DNA from: Mycobacterium basiliense
GTDB taxonomy: Bacteria; Actinomycetota; Actinomycetes; Mycobacteriales; Mycobacteriaceae
Length of the DNA stretch: 64,000 bases
Direction of reading: 5' to 3'
NCBI RefSeq assembly: GCF_900292015.1
Contig: NZ_LR130759.1
Location: forward strand, 4,650,001-4,714,000
Below, piece after piece: positions 40,953-51,242 of the stretch. The number at the start of each line of letters is the position of its first letter. The stretch's first letter is position 1. A program made the translations under genes and the position numbers. Below the pieces are notes generated by a model. The model did not search any database. It saw only the letters and a list, made by a program, of their open reading frames with translations, and was not told the origin of the DNA.

Positions 40953-41382
40953 CTCGCTTCCGCAAACCTTCCAATGCCGCATGGAGGATCTTCTTGCGGG
41001 CACGTCTGATCCAGAATTCGGGCAGCGGTGCCGATGGTTCGACGGTGATGCTAAATCGCACCCGGGTCTTGTCTTCGCCCTCCCGGCGCAGGTTGTACTC
41101 GCCATGCTGACCGTGTTGCTGCGCTGTCTTTTTGGCATCCCACACCATCCAGTCCGGGCCCCAGTGATATTCGACCAGCTCCGTGTCGACGATGCCCGTC
41201 ACTTTGACGGTGACCCGCACATGATGGGGTCGACCATCTGGATGGGTGTCGACGACCTCGACCCGCTTGTGCACCGAAGACCAGGACGGCACCGCGTCCA
41301 TGTCGGCGAGCGCCTCCATAATCACCTCAGGAGGCGCATCAATCACGATCTCGCGCGACGCTTGTACGGCCACTGACACCAA
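40933..41382 (-). CDS. SRPBCC family protein 1 (Rv0857 type)
   Basis: 149 residues. N-terminal AVQASREIVIDAPPEVIMEALADMDAVPSWSSVHKRVEVVDTHPDGRPHHVRVTVKVTG is the SRPBCC start. The middle EYHWGPDWMVWDAKKTAQQHGQHGEYNLRREGEDKTRVRFSITVEPSAPLP and a C-terminal helix (RRARKKILHAALEGLRKRV) complete the fold. The protein binds a hydrophobic ligand. It is the first of three related genes on this strand with far between the second and third. Confidence 0.9.
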   Translation of the reverse strand: MVSVAVQASREIVIDAPPEVIMEALADMDAVPSWSSVHKRVEVVDTHPDGRPHHVRVTVKVTGIVDTELVEYHWGPDWMVWDAKKTAQQHGQHGEYNLRREGEDKTRVRFSITVEPSAPLPEFWIRRARKKILHAALEGLRKRVMGAAE

Positions 41383-41423
41383 GTTAGCAACGCGATCCCA
41401 ATTGCGGGGCAGGGGAAACGGGC

Positions 41424-41879
41424 CTATGTCGTCTTGTCCGGGTCGCGGTCACCCGTCAGCAGCTCGCTCAGCCCCTTCGCCGCCGCATCCAGCACGTGCT
41501 CACTGGCGCGTTTGACGATGAAGCCGGGAATCGGGCCCGCCGGTTCGACGGTGATATCGAAACGTACCCGCGACTTGTCGAGACCTTCGGGCCGGACGGT
41601 GTACTCGATGTGCTGCCCACGCTGCTGGAAAGTCTTGTCGGCATCCCAGCACACCCAGTCCGGGCCCCAGTGATACTCCAGGATCTCTTTGTCGACGAGT
41701 CCCAGAATCTTCACGGTGGCCTTCACGTGATGGGGGCGACCGTCGGGGTAGTAGTCGATCACTTCCACCCGTTTGTGCAGGGGCGACCAGGATTCCAGGA
41801 CACCAACATCTCCCAGCGCCTCCATGACCTTTTCCGGGGGCGCATCAATGATGAATTCCCGCGATGCTTTTACGGCCAC
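41424..41879 (-). CDS. SRPBCC family protein 2 (Rv0856 type)
   Basis: 151 residues from the GTG at 41879 (VAVKASREFIIDAPPEKV). It is nearly parallel to its neighbour: VEVIDYYPDGRPHHVKATVKILGLVDKEILEYHWGPDWVCWDADKTFQQRGQHIEYTVRPEGLDKSRVRFDITVEPAGPIPGF. The strong similarity to protein 1 points to tandem duplication. A longer frame upstream is non-homologous. Confidence 0.88.
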   Translation of the reverse strand: MAVKASREFIIDAPPEKVMEALGDVGVLESWSPLHKRVEVIDYYPDGRPHHVKATVKILGLVDKEILEYHWGPDWVCWDADKTFQQRGQHIEYTVRPEGLDKSRVRFDITVEPAGPIPGFIVKRASEHVLDAAAKGLSELLTGDRDPDKTT

Positions 41880-41937
41880 CAACTTCAAGCTAGCAACGCT
41901 GCCACGTTCGCGGACCGGGTTCGGTGCAAATACGTGG

Positions 41938-43017
41938 TTACCAGTTGATTTCGTCAATCGGTGTGGTTTCGGCCGGCGGTTGGCGCACCGGAGCTGCCGG
42001 GGTTCGCGAGAAGCGGGGCGCGGGCGCGGCCTGCTCGACACCCGCGGCGGTGATCACCGTCGACCGCGCTCTCAAGTGATCGTTGGCCGCAGCTTCACTC
42101 CAGGTGAGCACCGGGCTCACACATGCGTCGGTGCCGGCGAAAACGTTGGTCCACTCGTCGCGGGTCCGACTGGCGAACCGTCGTGTGAAGGTCTCGCACA
42201 TCTGTGGGTAGCCGGACACGTCCAGCTGGGCTGGCACCTCGCTGGCCGACAGGCCCAGCCCGGCCAGCAACGCCGCGAAGAATTGCGGCTCGATGGCGCC
42301 CACCGCCATGAACTTGCCGTCAGAGGTTTCATAGCAGCGGTAGAATGGCGCACCGCCATCGAGCAGGAACGATTCGCGTTCATCGCGCAGACTGCCGATG
42401 GCCTTCATGGTCCACATCATTTGGGCGAGCACGCTGACACCGTCGACCATCGCGGCGTCGATAATCTGACCCCGGCCGGACCGTTCGCGTTCGTACAGCG
42501 CCGCGACGATACCCAGCAGCACCAGCATCGACCCACCACCAAAGTCGGCAACCAGATTCAGCGGCGGCATCGGGGGCCGGTCTCGATGGCCCAGCGCCGA
42601 CAACGCACCGGTCTGCGACAGGTAGTTGATGTCGTGGCCCGCGGTCGACGCGAGCGGACCGTCCTGCCCCCAGCCGGTGATTCGCGCAAAGATCAACCGC
42701 GGATTCACGGCCGCGCAGTCATCGGGCCCGATGCCGAGGCGCTCGCAGGTACCAGGGCGAAAGCAGTCCAGCAGCACATCGGCCTTGGCAGCCAGCTCTA
42801 ACAACGCCCGAGGCTGCGCCTTGACGTCCAAGTCGACGATCCGCTTTCCGCGGTGCAGTAGATCGCTGTCCTCGGAGGGCATCTGCAGGCCGCCGGGGCG
42901 ACGCACCCGTACCACGTCGGCACCCAGATCGGCGAGCACCATGCCGGCGTGCGGACCCGGTCCAATACCACCGAGCTCGATGACCCTAACCCCGGCCAGA
43001 GGCCCCCCACCGGGCAA
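41938..43017 (-). CDS. far: alpha-methylacyl-CoA racemase-like (Far)
   Basis: 359 residues, same length as Far (Rv0855). Class III CoA-transferase family: LAGVRVIELGGIGPGPHAGMVLADLGADVVRV, LDVKAQPRALLELAAKADVLLDCFRPGTCERLGIGPDDCAAVNPRLIFARITGWGQDGPLASTAGHDINYLSQTGAL, NLVADFGGGSMLVLLGIVAAL. The racemase/CoA-transferase fold has a conserved Asp near GHDINYL. It may interconvert (R)- and (S)-2-methylacyl-CoA in branched lipid metabolism. Six bp after the third SRPBCC gene (tail to start, 5 bp). Confidence 0.94.
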   Translation of the reverse strand: MPGGGPLAGVRVIELGGIGPGPHAGMVLADLGADVVRVRRPGGLQMPSEDSDLLHRGKRIVDLDVKAQPRALLELAAKADVLLDCFRPGTCERLGIGPDDCAAVNPRLIFARITGWGQDGPLASTAGHDINYLSQTGALSALGHRDRPPMPPLNLVADFGGGSMLVLLGIVAALYERERSGRGQIIDAAMVDGVSVLAQMMWTMKAIGSLRDERESFLLDGGAPFYRCYETSDGKFMAVGAIEPQFFAALLAGLGLSASEVPAQLDVSGYPQMCETFTRRFASRTRDEWTNVFAGTDACVSPVLTWSEAAANDHLRARSTVITAAGVEQAAPAPRFSRTPAAPVRQPPAETTPIDEINW

Positions 43018-43022
43018 GGTAC

Positions 43023-43466
43023 CTAGTTACCCTTCTTCACTTTGAGTACCTGTTTACGCAGGTCATCGAGGCCCGACTCCACCGATCCCTTCACCGCCCG
43101 CTTCAGCACGAAGCCCGGCAGCGGTACCACCGGGTCGACGGTGAGCTCGAGTTTCACCCGGGTCTTGCCGCCCTCCGCCGTCAAGACGTAGCTCCCATCC
43201 TGGGAGCGTTGCTGACCAGAGCTGATGAGCTTCCAGCTCACCTTGTTGTCCCCCCAGCTGTAGGCCACCACTTGCTCGTCAGTGATACCGGCGGTCTTGA
43301 CTTTCATCTTGACCTGGCTGGGCCGACCGTCCTCTCCGGTCTGCAGAATTTCGGCACTCTGGTGCGGCGGGGACCACTCGGGCATCGCTTCGAAATCGGC
43401 AATGACATCCATGATCTCCTGGGGGCTGGCTTCGATGACGATCTCACGGGATTCTTTGATTGCCAT
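43023..43466 (-). CDS. SRPBCC family protein 3 (Rv0854 type)
   Basis: 147 residues, equal to Rv0854. MAIKESREIVIEASPQEIMDVIADFEAMPEWSPPHQSAEILQTGEDGRPSQVKMKVKTAG, then SWGDNKVSWKLISSGQQRSQDGSYVLTAEGGKTRVKLELTVDPVVPLPGFVLKRAVKGSVESGLDDLRKQV. Paralogue of proteins 1 and 2, more diverged. It is divergent from pdc with about 60 bp between and heads the SRPBCC3-far-SRPBCC2-SRPBCC1 run. Confidence 0.9.
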   Translation of the reverse strand: MAIKESREIVIEASPQEIMDVIADFEAMPEWSPPHQSAEILQTGEDGRPSQVKMKVKTAGITDEQVVAYSWGDNKVSWKLISSGQQRSQDGSYVLTAEGGKTRVKLELTVDPVVPLPGFVLKRAVKGSVESGLDDLRKQVLKVKKGN

Positions 43467-43528
43467 GGCCGCACCATAGCGAAGCGGCGGCCCCACCGGA
43501 ATAGTTTCGACGGCGTAGCGTCGTCTCC

Positions 43529-45226
43529 GTGACCCCACTCGAAACTAGTGCCGCGAACGACGACGTCTACACCGTGGGCGACTACCTGCTTGACCGTCTC
43601 GCCGAACTCGGCGTCTCCGAGATCTTCGGCGTCCCCGGTGACTACAACCTGGAGTTTCTCGACCACATCGTCGCGCATCCGACCATTCGCTGGGTTGGCA
43701 GCGCCAACGAACTCAACGCCGGGTACGCCGCCGACGGCTACGGACGGTTGCGCGGAATGTCAGCAGTGGTAACGACATTCGGGGTCGGCGAGCTTTCCGC
43801 GACCAACGCAATCGCGGGAAGTTTCGCCGAACACGTGCCGGTTGTCCACATCGTCGGCGGCCCTTCCAAAGACGCTCAGGGCGCCCGGCGCGCGCTGCAT
43901 CATTCACTCGGCGACGGAGACTTCGAGCACTTCTTCCGGATCAGCCGCGAAATAACCTGCGCCCAAGCCAATCTCATGCCCGCAACGGCATGCCGGGAAA
44001 TTGATCGGGTGCTGTCGGAGGTGCGGGAGCAGAAGCGTCCCGGATACCTACTGCTGTCGACCGACGTGGCGCGGTTTCCCACCGAACCACCTGGGGCCCC
44101 GTTGCCCCCCTACACCGGCGGTACCAGCCCGCGTGCGCTGTCCTATTTCACCGAAGCCGCTACCGAACTGATCGCTGACCACCAGCTGACCGTACTGGCC
44201 GACCTGCTCGTCCATCGATTGCAGGTGATCAAGGAGCTGGAGGAATTGCTGGCCGCCGACGTCGTGCCGCATGCCACGTTGATGTGGGGAAAGAGTCTGC
44301 TTGACGAGAGTTCACCAAACTTTCTCGGGATTTATGCCGGGGCGGCCAGCGCCGACCGAGTACGCGCGGCGATCGAGCAGGCACCGGTGCTGCTCACAGC
44401 GGGTGTGGTGTTCACCGACATGGTCAGCGGATTCTTCAGCCAGCGGATCGACCCGAGTCGAACCATCGATGTCGGGCAATACCAAAGCAGCGTGGCCGAC
44501 CAAGTGTTCGCGCCGTTGGAAATGGCCGCTGCACTTGAGGCGGTGACCGCGATCCTGCGACAACGCGGTATATGTTCACCGCCGGTCGCAACGCCACCGG
44601 CCGAGGCGGCACCACCGACGCCGTCGCGCGACGATCCGCTCACCCAACAGATGCTGTGGGACCGGCTCTGCGTAGCGCTCACACCGGGCAACGTGGTGCT
44701 GGCCGACCAGGGCACCTCGTTCTACGGCATGGCCGACCACCGGTTGCCGAAAGGCGTTACCTTTATTGGTCAACCCCTGTGGGGTTCAATTGGTTACACG
44801 CTTCCTGCAGCGGTCGGAGCAGCGGTGGCGCATCCCGACCGTAGGACCGTGTTGCTGATCGGCGACGGCGCAGCACAACTGACCGTGCAGGAACTCGGCA
44901 CCTTCTCCCGGGAGGGCGTGTCTCCAGTCATCGTGGTGGTCAACAACGACGGCTACACCGTCGAACGCGCGATTCATGGCGAGTCGGCTCCCTACAACGA
45001 CATCGTCAGCTGGAGCTGGGTCGATGTCCCCAACGCGCTGGGAGTGCGCGATCACCTGGCATTTCGGGCGCACACCTATGGTGAACTCGACGATGCATTC
45101 ACCGCGGCCGCGAAACACAAGGACCGCATGGTGTTAGTCGAGGCGATGTTGCCGCGACTCGAAATCCCGCACCTGCTTGGCGAACTCGTTAAACCTCTGT
45201 CCCAGGACGGCAGTGTGCGTCGCTGA
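43529..45226 (+). CDS. pdc: thiamine-pyrophosphate-dependent 2-keto acid decarboxylase
   Basis: 565 residues, GTG start. Pyruvate/indolepyruvate decarboxylase family: N-terminal Pyr domain with catalytic Glu region [20 protein letters not shown], central domain, and the ThDP motif [22 protein letters not shown]...[11 protein letters not shown] (GDG...NN). M. tuberculosis Rv0853c is very similar and decarboxylates branched-chain and aromatic 2-keto acids. A 9-bp hairpin covers the stop codon. Position is the right end of the M. tuberculosis-like synteny; further genes differ. Confidence 0.95.
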   Translation: MTPLETSAANDDVYTVGDYLLDRLAELGVSEIFGVPGDYNLEFLDHIVAHPTIRWVGSANELNAGYAADGYGRLRGMSAVVTTFGVGELSATNAIAGSFAEHVPVVHIVGGPSKDAQGARRALHHSLGDGDFEHFFRISREITCAQANLMPATACREIDRVLSEVREQKRPGYLLLSTDVARFPTEPPGAPLPPYTGGTSPRALSYFTEAATELIADHQLTVLADLLVHRLQVIKELEELLAADVVPHATLMWGKSLLDESSPNFLGIYAGAASADRVRAAIEQAPVLLTAGVVFTDMVSGFFSQRIDPSRTIDVGQYQSSVADQVFAPLEMAAALEAVTAILRQRGICSPPVATPPAEAAPPTPSRDDPLTQQMLWDRLCVALTPGNVVLADQGTSFYGMADHRLPKGVTFIGQPLWGSIGYTLPAAVGAAVAHPDRRTVLLIGDGAAQLTVQELGTFSREGVSPVIVVVNNDGYTVERAIHGESAPYNDIVSWSWVDVPNALGVRDHLAFRAHTYGELDDAFTAAAKHKDRMVLVEAMLPRLEIPHLLGELVKPLSQDGSVRR

Positions 45227-45237
45227 GAGACGCACAC
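45213..45237 (+). terminator. hairpin over the pdc stop codon
   Basis: GTGTGCGTC (45213-45221) and GACGCACAC (45229-45237) form a perfect 9-bp stem with a 7-base loop that contains the TGA. No U-tract follows. It would end pdc transcription against the convergent gene. Confidence 0.5.
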
Positions 45238-45360
45238 CGAGCGCGGTGTACGCCGATAGCACGAGCCGTCGGCACCCGCTCCGCAGGCCTGCGCGACATC
45301 CTTGGTCGGTGCGCGCGGCAACCCGGCGTCACCAGCCAGACAGTGGTCGCGACCAACTCA

Positions 45361-45987
45361 CTACGGGTCGATCCGCATCATCTCGGAGAAGCGCCCCACG
45401 AACAGTGGCGGGTAGGCCCCCCGTCCCGTCCGACTCACCCATTGCGCCGCGGCGTCGGGATGATCGATCCACTCGCGGGCGCGCTCCTCGTCGGGAAATT
45501 CCTGCAGGATCAGAACCTCGTGGCTATCGTCGAAAGCCTGGAAAACCCAAGTTTTCCGAATACCGGCGGCGGTGAACCGATCCATCGCAAGGCCGACTTT
45601 CGCGGTTAGGGTTGGCACGTCGGCGACCGATGCGATGGCGGCCAGCACAACTCCCGGGGCCTGCGCAGCTCCCACCGTGGGTACGCCGACAAACCTGTCT
45701 ACGATCTCACCGGCGAAGACCGCCGGAATGTCGTCGACGCCCACCGCGTCGAACCAGTCGAAGAAGACCCGCGAGCGCAGCAACTCAACGACCGGCTCCC
45801 GGCTGTGCACACCGATCATGACCAAGACGCGACCGTAGTCGTGCGTCGATGCGTAGACCAGAACGTGATGCGCACCGATGTCGGCCAGAGCCGACTTGTT
45901 GCGCTCCAACAACGGCCACACCCTGGTCGGATCGGGGACCCGGTAGTCCGACGCAATTACCATCGAGTGGATGTCATTGGTCATCAT
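45361..45987 (-). CDS. hypothetical protein, possible two-domain alpha/beta barrel
   Basis: 208 residues from the ATG at 45987 (MMTNDIHSMVIASDYRVPDP), with GGAAG just upstream. It is built of two similar-looking halves (NKSALADIGAHHVLVYASTHDYGRVLVMIGV... and ...LAMDRFTAAGIRKTWVFQAFDDSHEVLILQEFPDEERAREWIDHPDAAAQWVSRTGRGAYPPLFVGRF), which resemble tandem dimeric ferredoxin-like (ABM) units. Function unknown. It is the last gene of a run with two mam genes, a fadD and an amidohydrolase. Confidence 0.7.
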   Translation of the reverse strand: MMTNDIHSMVIASDYRVPDPTRVWPLLERNKSALADIGAHHVLVYASTHDYGRVLVMIGVHSREPVVELLRSRVFFDWFDAVGVDDIPAVFAGEIVDRFVGVPTVGAAQAPGVVLAAIASVADVPTLTAKVGLAMDRFTAAGIRKTWVFQAFDDSHEVLILQEFPDEERAREWIDHPDAAAQWVSRTGRGAYPPLFVGRFSEMMRIDP

Positions 45988-46034
45988 CGAGCTTCCCGTC
46001 ACCCACCGACTTTCTAGACCGGATCTGGACCGAT

Positions 46035-46616
46035 CTAGACTGGATCAAACGATGAGATAAGCCATTTTCCATTGGATTTCGTCAATTTCACCATGACGCT
46101 GCTGGAGGTCAGCGTCGGCTCGGGCCGGTCCGCGCTTTGCGTGCTTTGATTGACGAACAACAGGACCGCCGCCGAATCCGGTTGCAGTTCCGATACGGCG
46201 GCCCGCAACACCACCGCGCGGGTCTTTACCGATTTCTGCCTAGCAGCCGGCGCAACGATCTCCTGAGTGAATTGGTCGTAGTACGACAAGAACTCGCCTG
46301 TCAGATGCGATCTGGCGGAGGAGAAGTCGCGTTCAAGGGTATCCGGGGAGTACGACAGTATGGCGATGGTTCCGTCCATTGCCGCCGAGACTGCCGACTG
46401 CGCGGCCTGGGTATCGACGGCGCGGTCGGGACGGTAAGAGAATAAGTACAGCCAAGCCAACAACCCAAGAGGGGCCACCACGAGCACCGCCACCAGGGTG
46501 GCAACGACCTTGCCGGACACCAACTTTTTCGGCCAGCCGGCTTTCCGCTTGGGCGACTCAAGCTGGCCACTCTCGTCCGGCATCTCCGCCCGAACCGCGG
46601 ATTCCTCTGCACTCAC
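46035..46616 (-). CDS. Mce-associated membrane protein (second of pair A)
   Basis: 193 residues, GTG start overlapping the stop of the upstream mam gene by 4 bp. One membrane helix (VVATLVAVLVVAPLGLLAWLYLFSY) near residue 40 precedes an extracytoplasmic domain: LSYSPDTLERDFSSARSHLTGEFLSYYDQFTQEIVAPAARQKSVKTRAVVLRAAVSELQPDSAAVLLFVNQSTQSADRPEPTLTSSSVMVKLTKSNGKWLISSFDPV. The LSYSPDTLERDF block and the C-terminal W-L-I-S-x-F are typical of Mam/VirB8-like proteins of mce operons, which stabilise Mce transport. A close paralogue is the gene at 59364. Confidence 0.9.
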   Translation of the reverse strand: MSAEESAVRAEMPDESGQLESPKRKAGWPKKLVSGKVVATLVAVLVVAPLGLLAWLYLFSYRPDRAVDTQAAQSAVSAAMDGTIAILSYSPDTLERDFSSARSHLTGEFLSYYDQFTQEIVAPAARQKSVKTRAVVLRAAVSELQPDSAAVLLFVNQSTQSADRPEPTLTSSSVMVKLTKSNGKWLISSFDPV

Positions 46617-47521
46617 GGCACAAACTCGACTTTCGACATCTTAAGCTGATCGCCGTCGCGGGTGATGGTCACGATCAGTCGGTACTTGCGGGGATCCCTC
46701 TTGGCGCCCGCAGCGTTGGTCACTTCCGACGTCGAGGAAACCAACACCACCGCCGAATTGTCAGTCATCGAGTCCCAGTCGACCGCGACCGCTTGGACGG
46801 TCCCTTGCTCCACCACCTGCGCCTGTTCCACCACTTGGATGAAATCGTCCGAGGTCTTCAGCAGCTCATCTTTGAACGACCCGGTGGAGCTGTCGAGGAT
46901 GCGTTGCATCCCCTGCTTGGCATTTTGGAAATCCAGCGACGTCAGAGTCACAACGCCCTGCCGCGCCGCCGCGGCAAACTCGGCCACGCGTTGACGTTGC
47001 CGGGCCGCATCGCGATGTTCGAGGACCATGTACACGCTGCCCGTCAGCGCGGCGAGGATGACGATCACGGCAACCACGGCGGCAACCGTGGACCGTTGGG
47101 GACGCCTACTCAACCAGCGTCGCCTTGGCCGCCCGTCCGGTTCGGCCTCAGACTCATCGACCTTGGGCACGAGGTCGATCTCGGCCACCTCGACTTCCAC
47201 TCCTTGCGCCTGCTCGACCGCCTCGACAGGATGCTCGGACGATTCGGCGGAAGCATCGTCCCCAGTGCTCGGTTGGGCTTCAACGGGGCTGGCATCGGAG
47301 GCTTCAACGTTTGCGCCTGCCTCGGCGACTTCGGCCTGACGACGCAACTGAATAGCGCGGGCGCGGGCGCGGGCCGCGGCGGCCAGAGCTTCGGCTTCCG
47401 CGGCCTCGGCCTCGGCCTGCTCGGCCAACGCCCGCATGTCCGCAGCCGTGCTGGGAATGTCGTCCTCGTTCACCGGAACCGATCTCGAATCAGCAGCACC
47501 GTTTTCAATATCCGTGCTCAC
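46613..47521 (-). CDS. Mce-associated membrane protein (first of pair A)
   Basis: 302 residues. An N-terminal Ala/Glu-rich coiled region (ADMRALAEQAEAEAAEAEALAAAARARARAIQLRRQAEVAEAG), an acidic linker, a single helix (AAVVAVIVILAALTGSVYMVLEH) near 150, and a soluble domain ending DSMTDNSAVVLVSSTSEVTNAAGAKRDPRKYRLIVTITRDGDQLKMSKVEFVP. The latter matches its paralogue at 58645. GTG start overlaps the stop of the frameshifted gene upstream by 4 bp, so this reading frame is part of the same operon. Confidence 0.9.
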   Translation of the reverse strand: MSTDIENGAADSRSVPVNEDDIPSTAADMRALAEQAEAEAAEAEALAAAARARARAIQLRRQAEVAEAGANVEASDASPVEAQPSTGDDASAESSEHPVEAVEQAQGVEVEVAEIDLVPKVDESEAEPDGRPRRRWLSRRPQRSTVAAVVAVIVILAALTGSVYMVLEHRDAARQRQRVAEFAAAARQGVVTLTSLDFQNAKQGMQRILDSSTGSFKDELLKTSDDFIQVVEQAQVVEQGTVQAVAVDWDSMTDNSAVVLVSSTSEVTNAAGAKRDPRKYRLIVTITRDGDQLKMSKVEFVP

Positions 47522-47852
47522 ACTGCACCGGCCCGATAAGACGACTGCTCGTATGGCTCAATGCGGAACTCCTCTACCCCTGATCCGTCATCGGCATGTT
47601 CACTGCCATCTGCTACCGGCCGGCGACGATATCCCGGCACGAATCGAGCCTGGGCGCCGGCTTCGATGACGCGCGCGGGGTACGACGGACGTCGCTGTTG
47701 CGCAACCCTACTAGCACCACCCGATAAAGGGCGAGCACCAGCGCCGATGTCGCACTCGCGGCGAGCACCCGCAATCCTGGCGATCGGCCAGACGGACTTG
47801 CTGCCCATGTCGCGGCATCGACCCCTTGCTTCGATGATTCTTGGAGAGCCAC
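47518..47852 (-). pseudogene. small membrane protein with an apparent frameshift
   Basis: Two frames make one protein. The 5' frame starts at 47852 with a membrane helix (LRVLAASATSALVLALYRVVLVGL) and the 3' frame reads RPSYPARVIEAGAQARFVPGYRRRPVADGSEHADDGSGVEEFRIEPYEQSSYRAGAV and ends in a 4-bp overlap with the mam gene. The last overlap and clean 3' reading support genuine coding. The change of frame lies near 47697-47705 and is equivalent to one lost base. It is either a mutation, a sequence error or recoding. Mam-type operons often carry a small membrane protein at this place (inference). Confidence 0.55.
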
Positions 47853-47964
47853 ATTGTCGCTGGTTGCTCAAATCGGCTGCTGCGTCAACGCTACACCAAA
47901 CCGGAAATCAAATTTTTCTTGCGGAAATATTGTTCTCGTGTTGGACATACACTGGCGGCCTGTC

Positions 47965-49400
<1,436 letters not shown>

Positions 49401-49404
<4 letters not shown>

Positions 49405-50597
49405 ACCGACATCAGCCGAGCGAGGTTGCCTCCCATGATCTTCGCCTGGTCGTCGACGGCGAGATCTTGCAGCGCGTCGGCGTAGTGGCGCGGTTGCGCG
49501 AGTCCCTCGGGGTGCGGGTAGTCGGAGCCGTACAGCACCCGATCCGCACCGATCAACTCGATGAGATCACCGATTCCGTCCTCGTAGAAGGGGCTGATGT
49601 GGATGCGGTTTTTGATCTCTTCGACGGGGTCGCCGCCAGGGAAGCTTTCCGGCGTTTTCTTGTAGACGTCCGCCAACTGGTCCAGCAGCGGGAACAGCCA
49701 TTTGGAGCCGGCCTCGATGACCGCAACCTTGAGCTGCGGCACCCGATACAACGCGCCGTGAATCACCCAGGATGCCACGGCATCCTGCACCGGGCGCCAC
49801 TCGTTGAGCATGGAAAATGCATTGGTTTGGAAGGGCAACATCTCCCTGTCGCCGCCGTCCCACTCGGCGGTGTATCGGGCGTACCCGCTGTCCGAGGAAT
49901 GCATGGCAACCAATACGTCATGCTCGACACAGCGTTGCCAGAATGGGTCGAATTCCGGCAGGGCAAACGATCGCGGACCGCGATACCCGGGCACCGGAGC
50001 CGGGCGCACCAATATCGCGCGCGCACCTCGCTCGACCACCCAATCCAGTTCCTCGATGGCCTTCTCGACAATCGGCAGGCTGACCACCGGCACTGTAAAG
50101 ATCCGGTCCTGGTAGCGGAAGCCCCATTCCTCGTGCAGCCATTCGTTGAGCGCGTGTACCACGATGTGAATGAGCAACGGATCGTCGCGCATCCGCTCCT
50201 CGATCAGGCTGGCCAAGGTGGGGAACATCAACGACCGGTCGACGCCCAATTCGTTCATCAGCTCCAAGCGGGGACCGGGTTCGCGGAAGGCCGGAATCGA
50301 CCGCATTGGTTCGCCGAAAATCTCTCGCCGGCTCTTGCCCTCGGGGTTGCCCACCCGGAAGTACTCCTCCATCGCGCCGGGCCTGGCGACCACCTCGAAG
50401 GTCGGGTTGGGGATGTAGTCGCTGATCTGACCGCGTATCGCGATCTTCGTCCGGCCGTTCACCTGGACGTACTGGATCACGCCCCGGTATTTCCTGGGCA
50501 GGTACTTGGTCAGCGACTCCTCGGTCTCGTAGAGATGGTTGTCCGCATCAAACAACGGATACGACAACTCGCAACTCTTGGATACGTCGGCCGCCAT
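49401..50597 (-). CDS. amidohydrolase family protein
   Basis: 398 residues with an AAGGAGG site before ATG. Metal-dependent hydrolase TIM barrel of the amidohydrolase-2 (COG2159) family: FDADNHLYETEESL (the DADNH start motif, where H and D bind metal), HIVVHALNEWLHEEWGFRYQDRIFTVPVVSL, HDVLVAMHSSDSGYARY, VIEAGSKWLFPLLDQLADV, VLYGSDYPHPEG (catalytic Asp). Family members decarboxylate or hydrolyse aromatic or ring-cleavage acids. It is the first gene of the amidohydrolase-fadD-(small membrane)-mam-mam-hypothetical run. A 15-bp palindrome lies just upstream. Confidence 0.9.
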
Positions 50598-50619
50598 GGA
50601 ATCCTCCTTCGCGATTTAG

Positions 50620-50634
50620 GAGAATACTATTCTC
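50620..50634. promoter_or_regulatory. perfect palindrome before the amidohydrolase operon
   Basis: GAGAATACTATTCTC is a perfect 15-bp palindrome with a C centre, 22 bp upstream of the amidohydrolase ATG. Half sites of the same kind (GAGAAT) recur at 51164-51184. It is a likely operator of a TetR-type regulator. Confidence 0.65.
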
Positions 50635-50687
50635 AGCGGGCGACGGCCGCAACGGGCCCCGGTAGGCAGTGCACGCCAGATGCGCGA

Positions 50688-51110
50688 TCAGCAGTTTGCG
50701 CTGATCTTGAACGAGGCGGTTGTCGGTTCGGAGGGTTTGTCGGTGTTGAACCCGTTGGCGGTCCCGCTGATGGTGACCTTGTCACCACTAAAGCTGGTGT
50801 TCGCGTCGCCGCCATCGGTTTGTGAGTACAGTCCGGTGAAGCCGCCCAGGTTGGTGATGCGAACGGACTTCGTAACCATTGGCCGGACCCCTTGATCGAT
50901 GAGGATCCTGGCCCCGGAGGCTTCGTCGCCGATCTGGATCGTTCGGTACCACTCGATCTGGTCGCACCGCACCACCTGCGGGCGCACGTCGTTGCCGTTG
51001 ACGGTCATCGATGCGGTGCTGGCCAGTTGCGAATCCGAGGGTGTACCGCACGCTGTCAGACCGGCCGCCGCCAGCCCCGCCACCGCCATCGCCGCGATTT
51101 GGTTCCGCAC
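50688..51110 (-). CDS. LpqH-like lipoprotein
   Basis: 140 residues from the GTG at 51110, with AGGTGG before it. A signal peptide ends in a lipobox AGLTACG (Cys21). The mature part has SMTVNGNDVRPQVVRCDQIEWYRTIQIGDEASGARILIDQG and FTGLYSQTDGGDANTSFSGDKVTISGTANGFNTDKPSEPTTASFKISANC, which is the beta-sandwich of the 19-kDa antigen (LpqH/Lipoprotein_21) family. The pair of Cys at ~51 and the C-terminus fits a disulphide. It is an envelope lipoprotein of unknown function; the enoyl-CoA hydratase gene is divergent. Confidence 0.9.
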   Translation of the reverse strand: MRNQIAAMAVAGLAAAGLTACGTPSDSQLASTASMTVNGNDVRPQVVRCDQIEWYRTIQIGDEASGARILIDQGVRPMVTKSVRITNLGGFTGLYSQTDGGDANTSFSGDKVTISGTANGFNTDKPSEPTTASFKISANC

Positions 51111-51163
51111 GTGACCACCTTGCTTCCGCCCAACGGCAACTTCTGGACCTGCAGCGATGATGT

Positions 51164-51184
51164 TATTCTCCCTCAAAGAGAATG
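51164..51184. promoter_or_regulatory. inverted half sites in the lipoprotein / enoyl-CoA hydratase divergent promoter
   Basis: TATTCTC (51164-51170) and GAGAATG (51178-51184) form an ATTCTC-N7-GAGAAT inverted repeat. Both arms match the palindrome at 50620, in the outward arrangement. Confidence 0.45.
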
Positions 51185-51242
51185 CCAATATCGGATAGCC
51201 CTGACCAGACTCGCGCTGGACTCGTCCAGGAGCATTGACCAC

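Noticed and set aside
49467..50825. 452-residue plus-strand frame opposite the amidohydrolase
   Set aside because: Antisense shadow of the amidohydrolase, which has a strong ribosome site and clear motifs.
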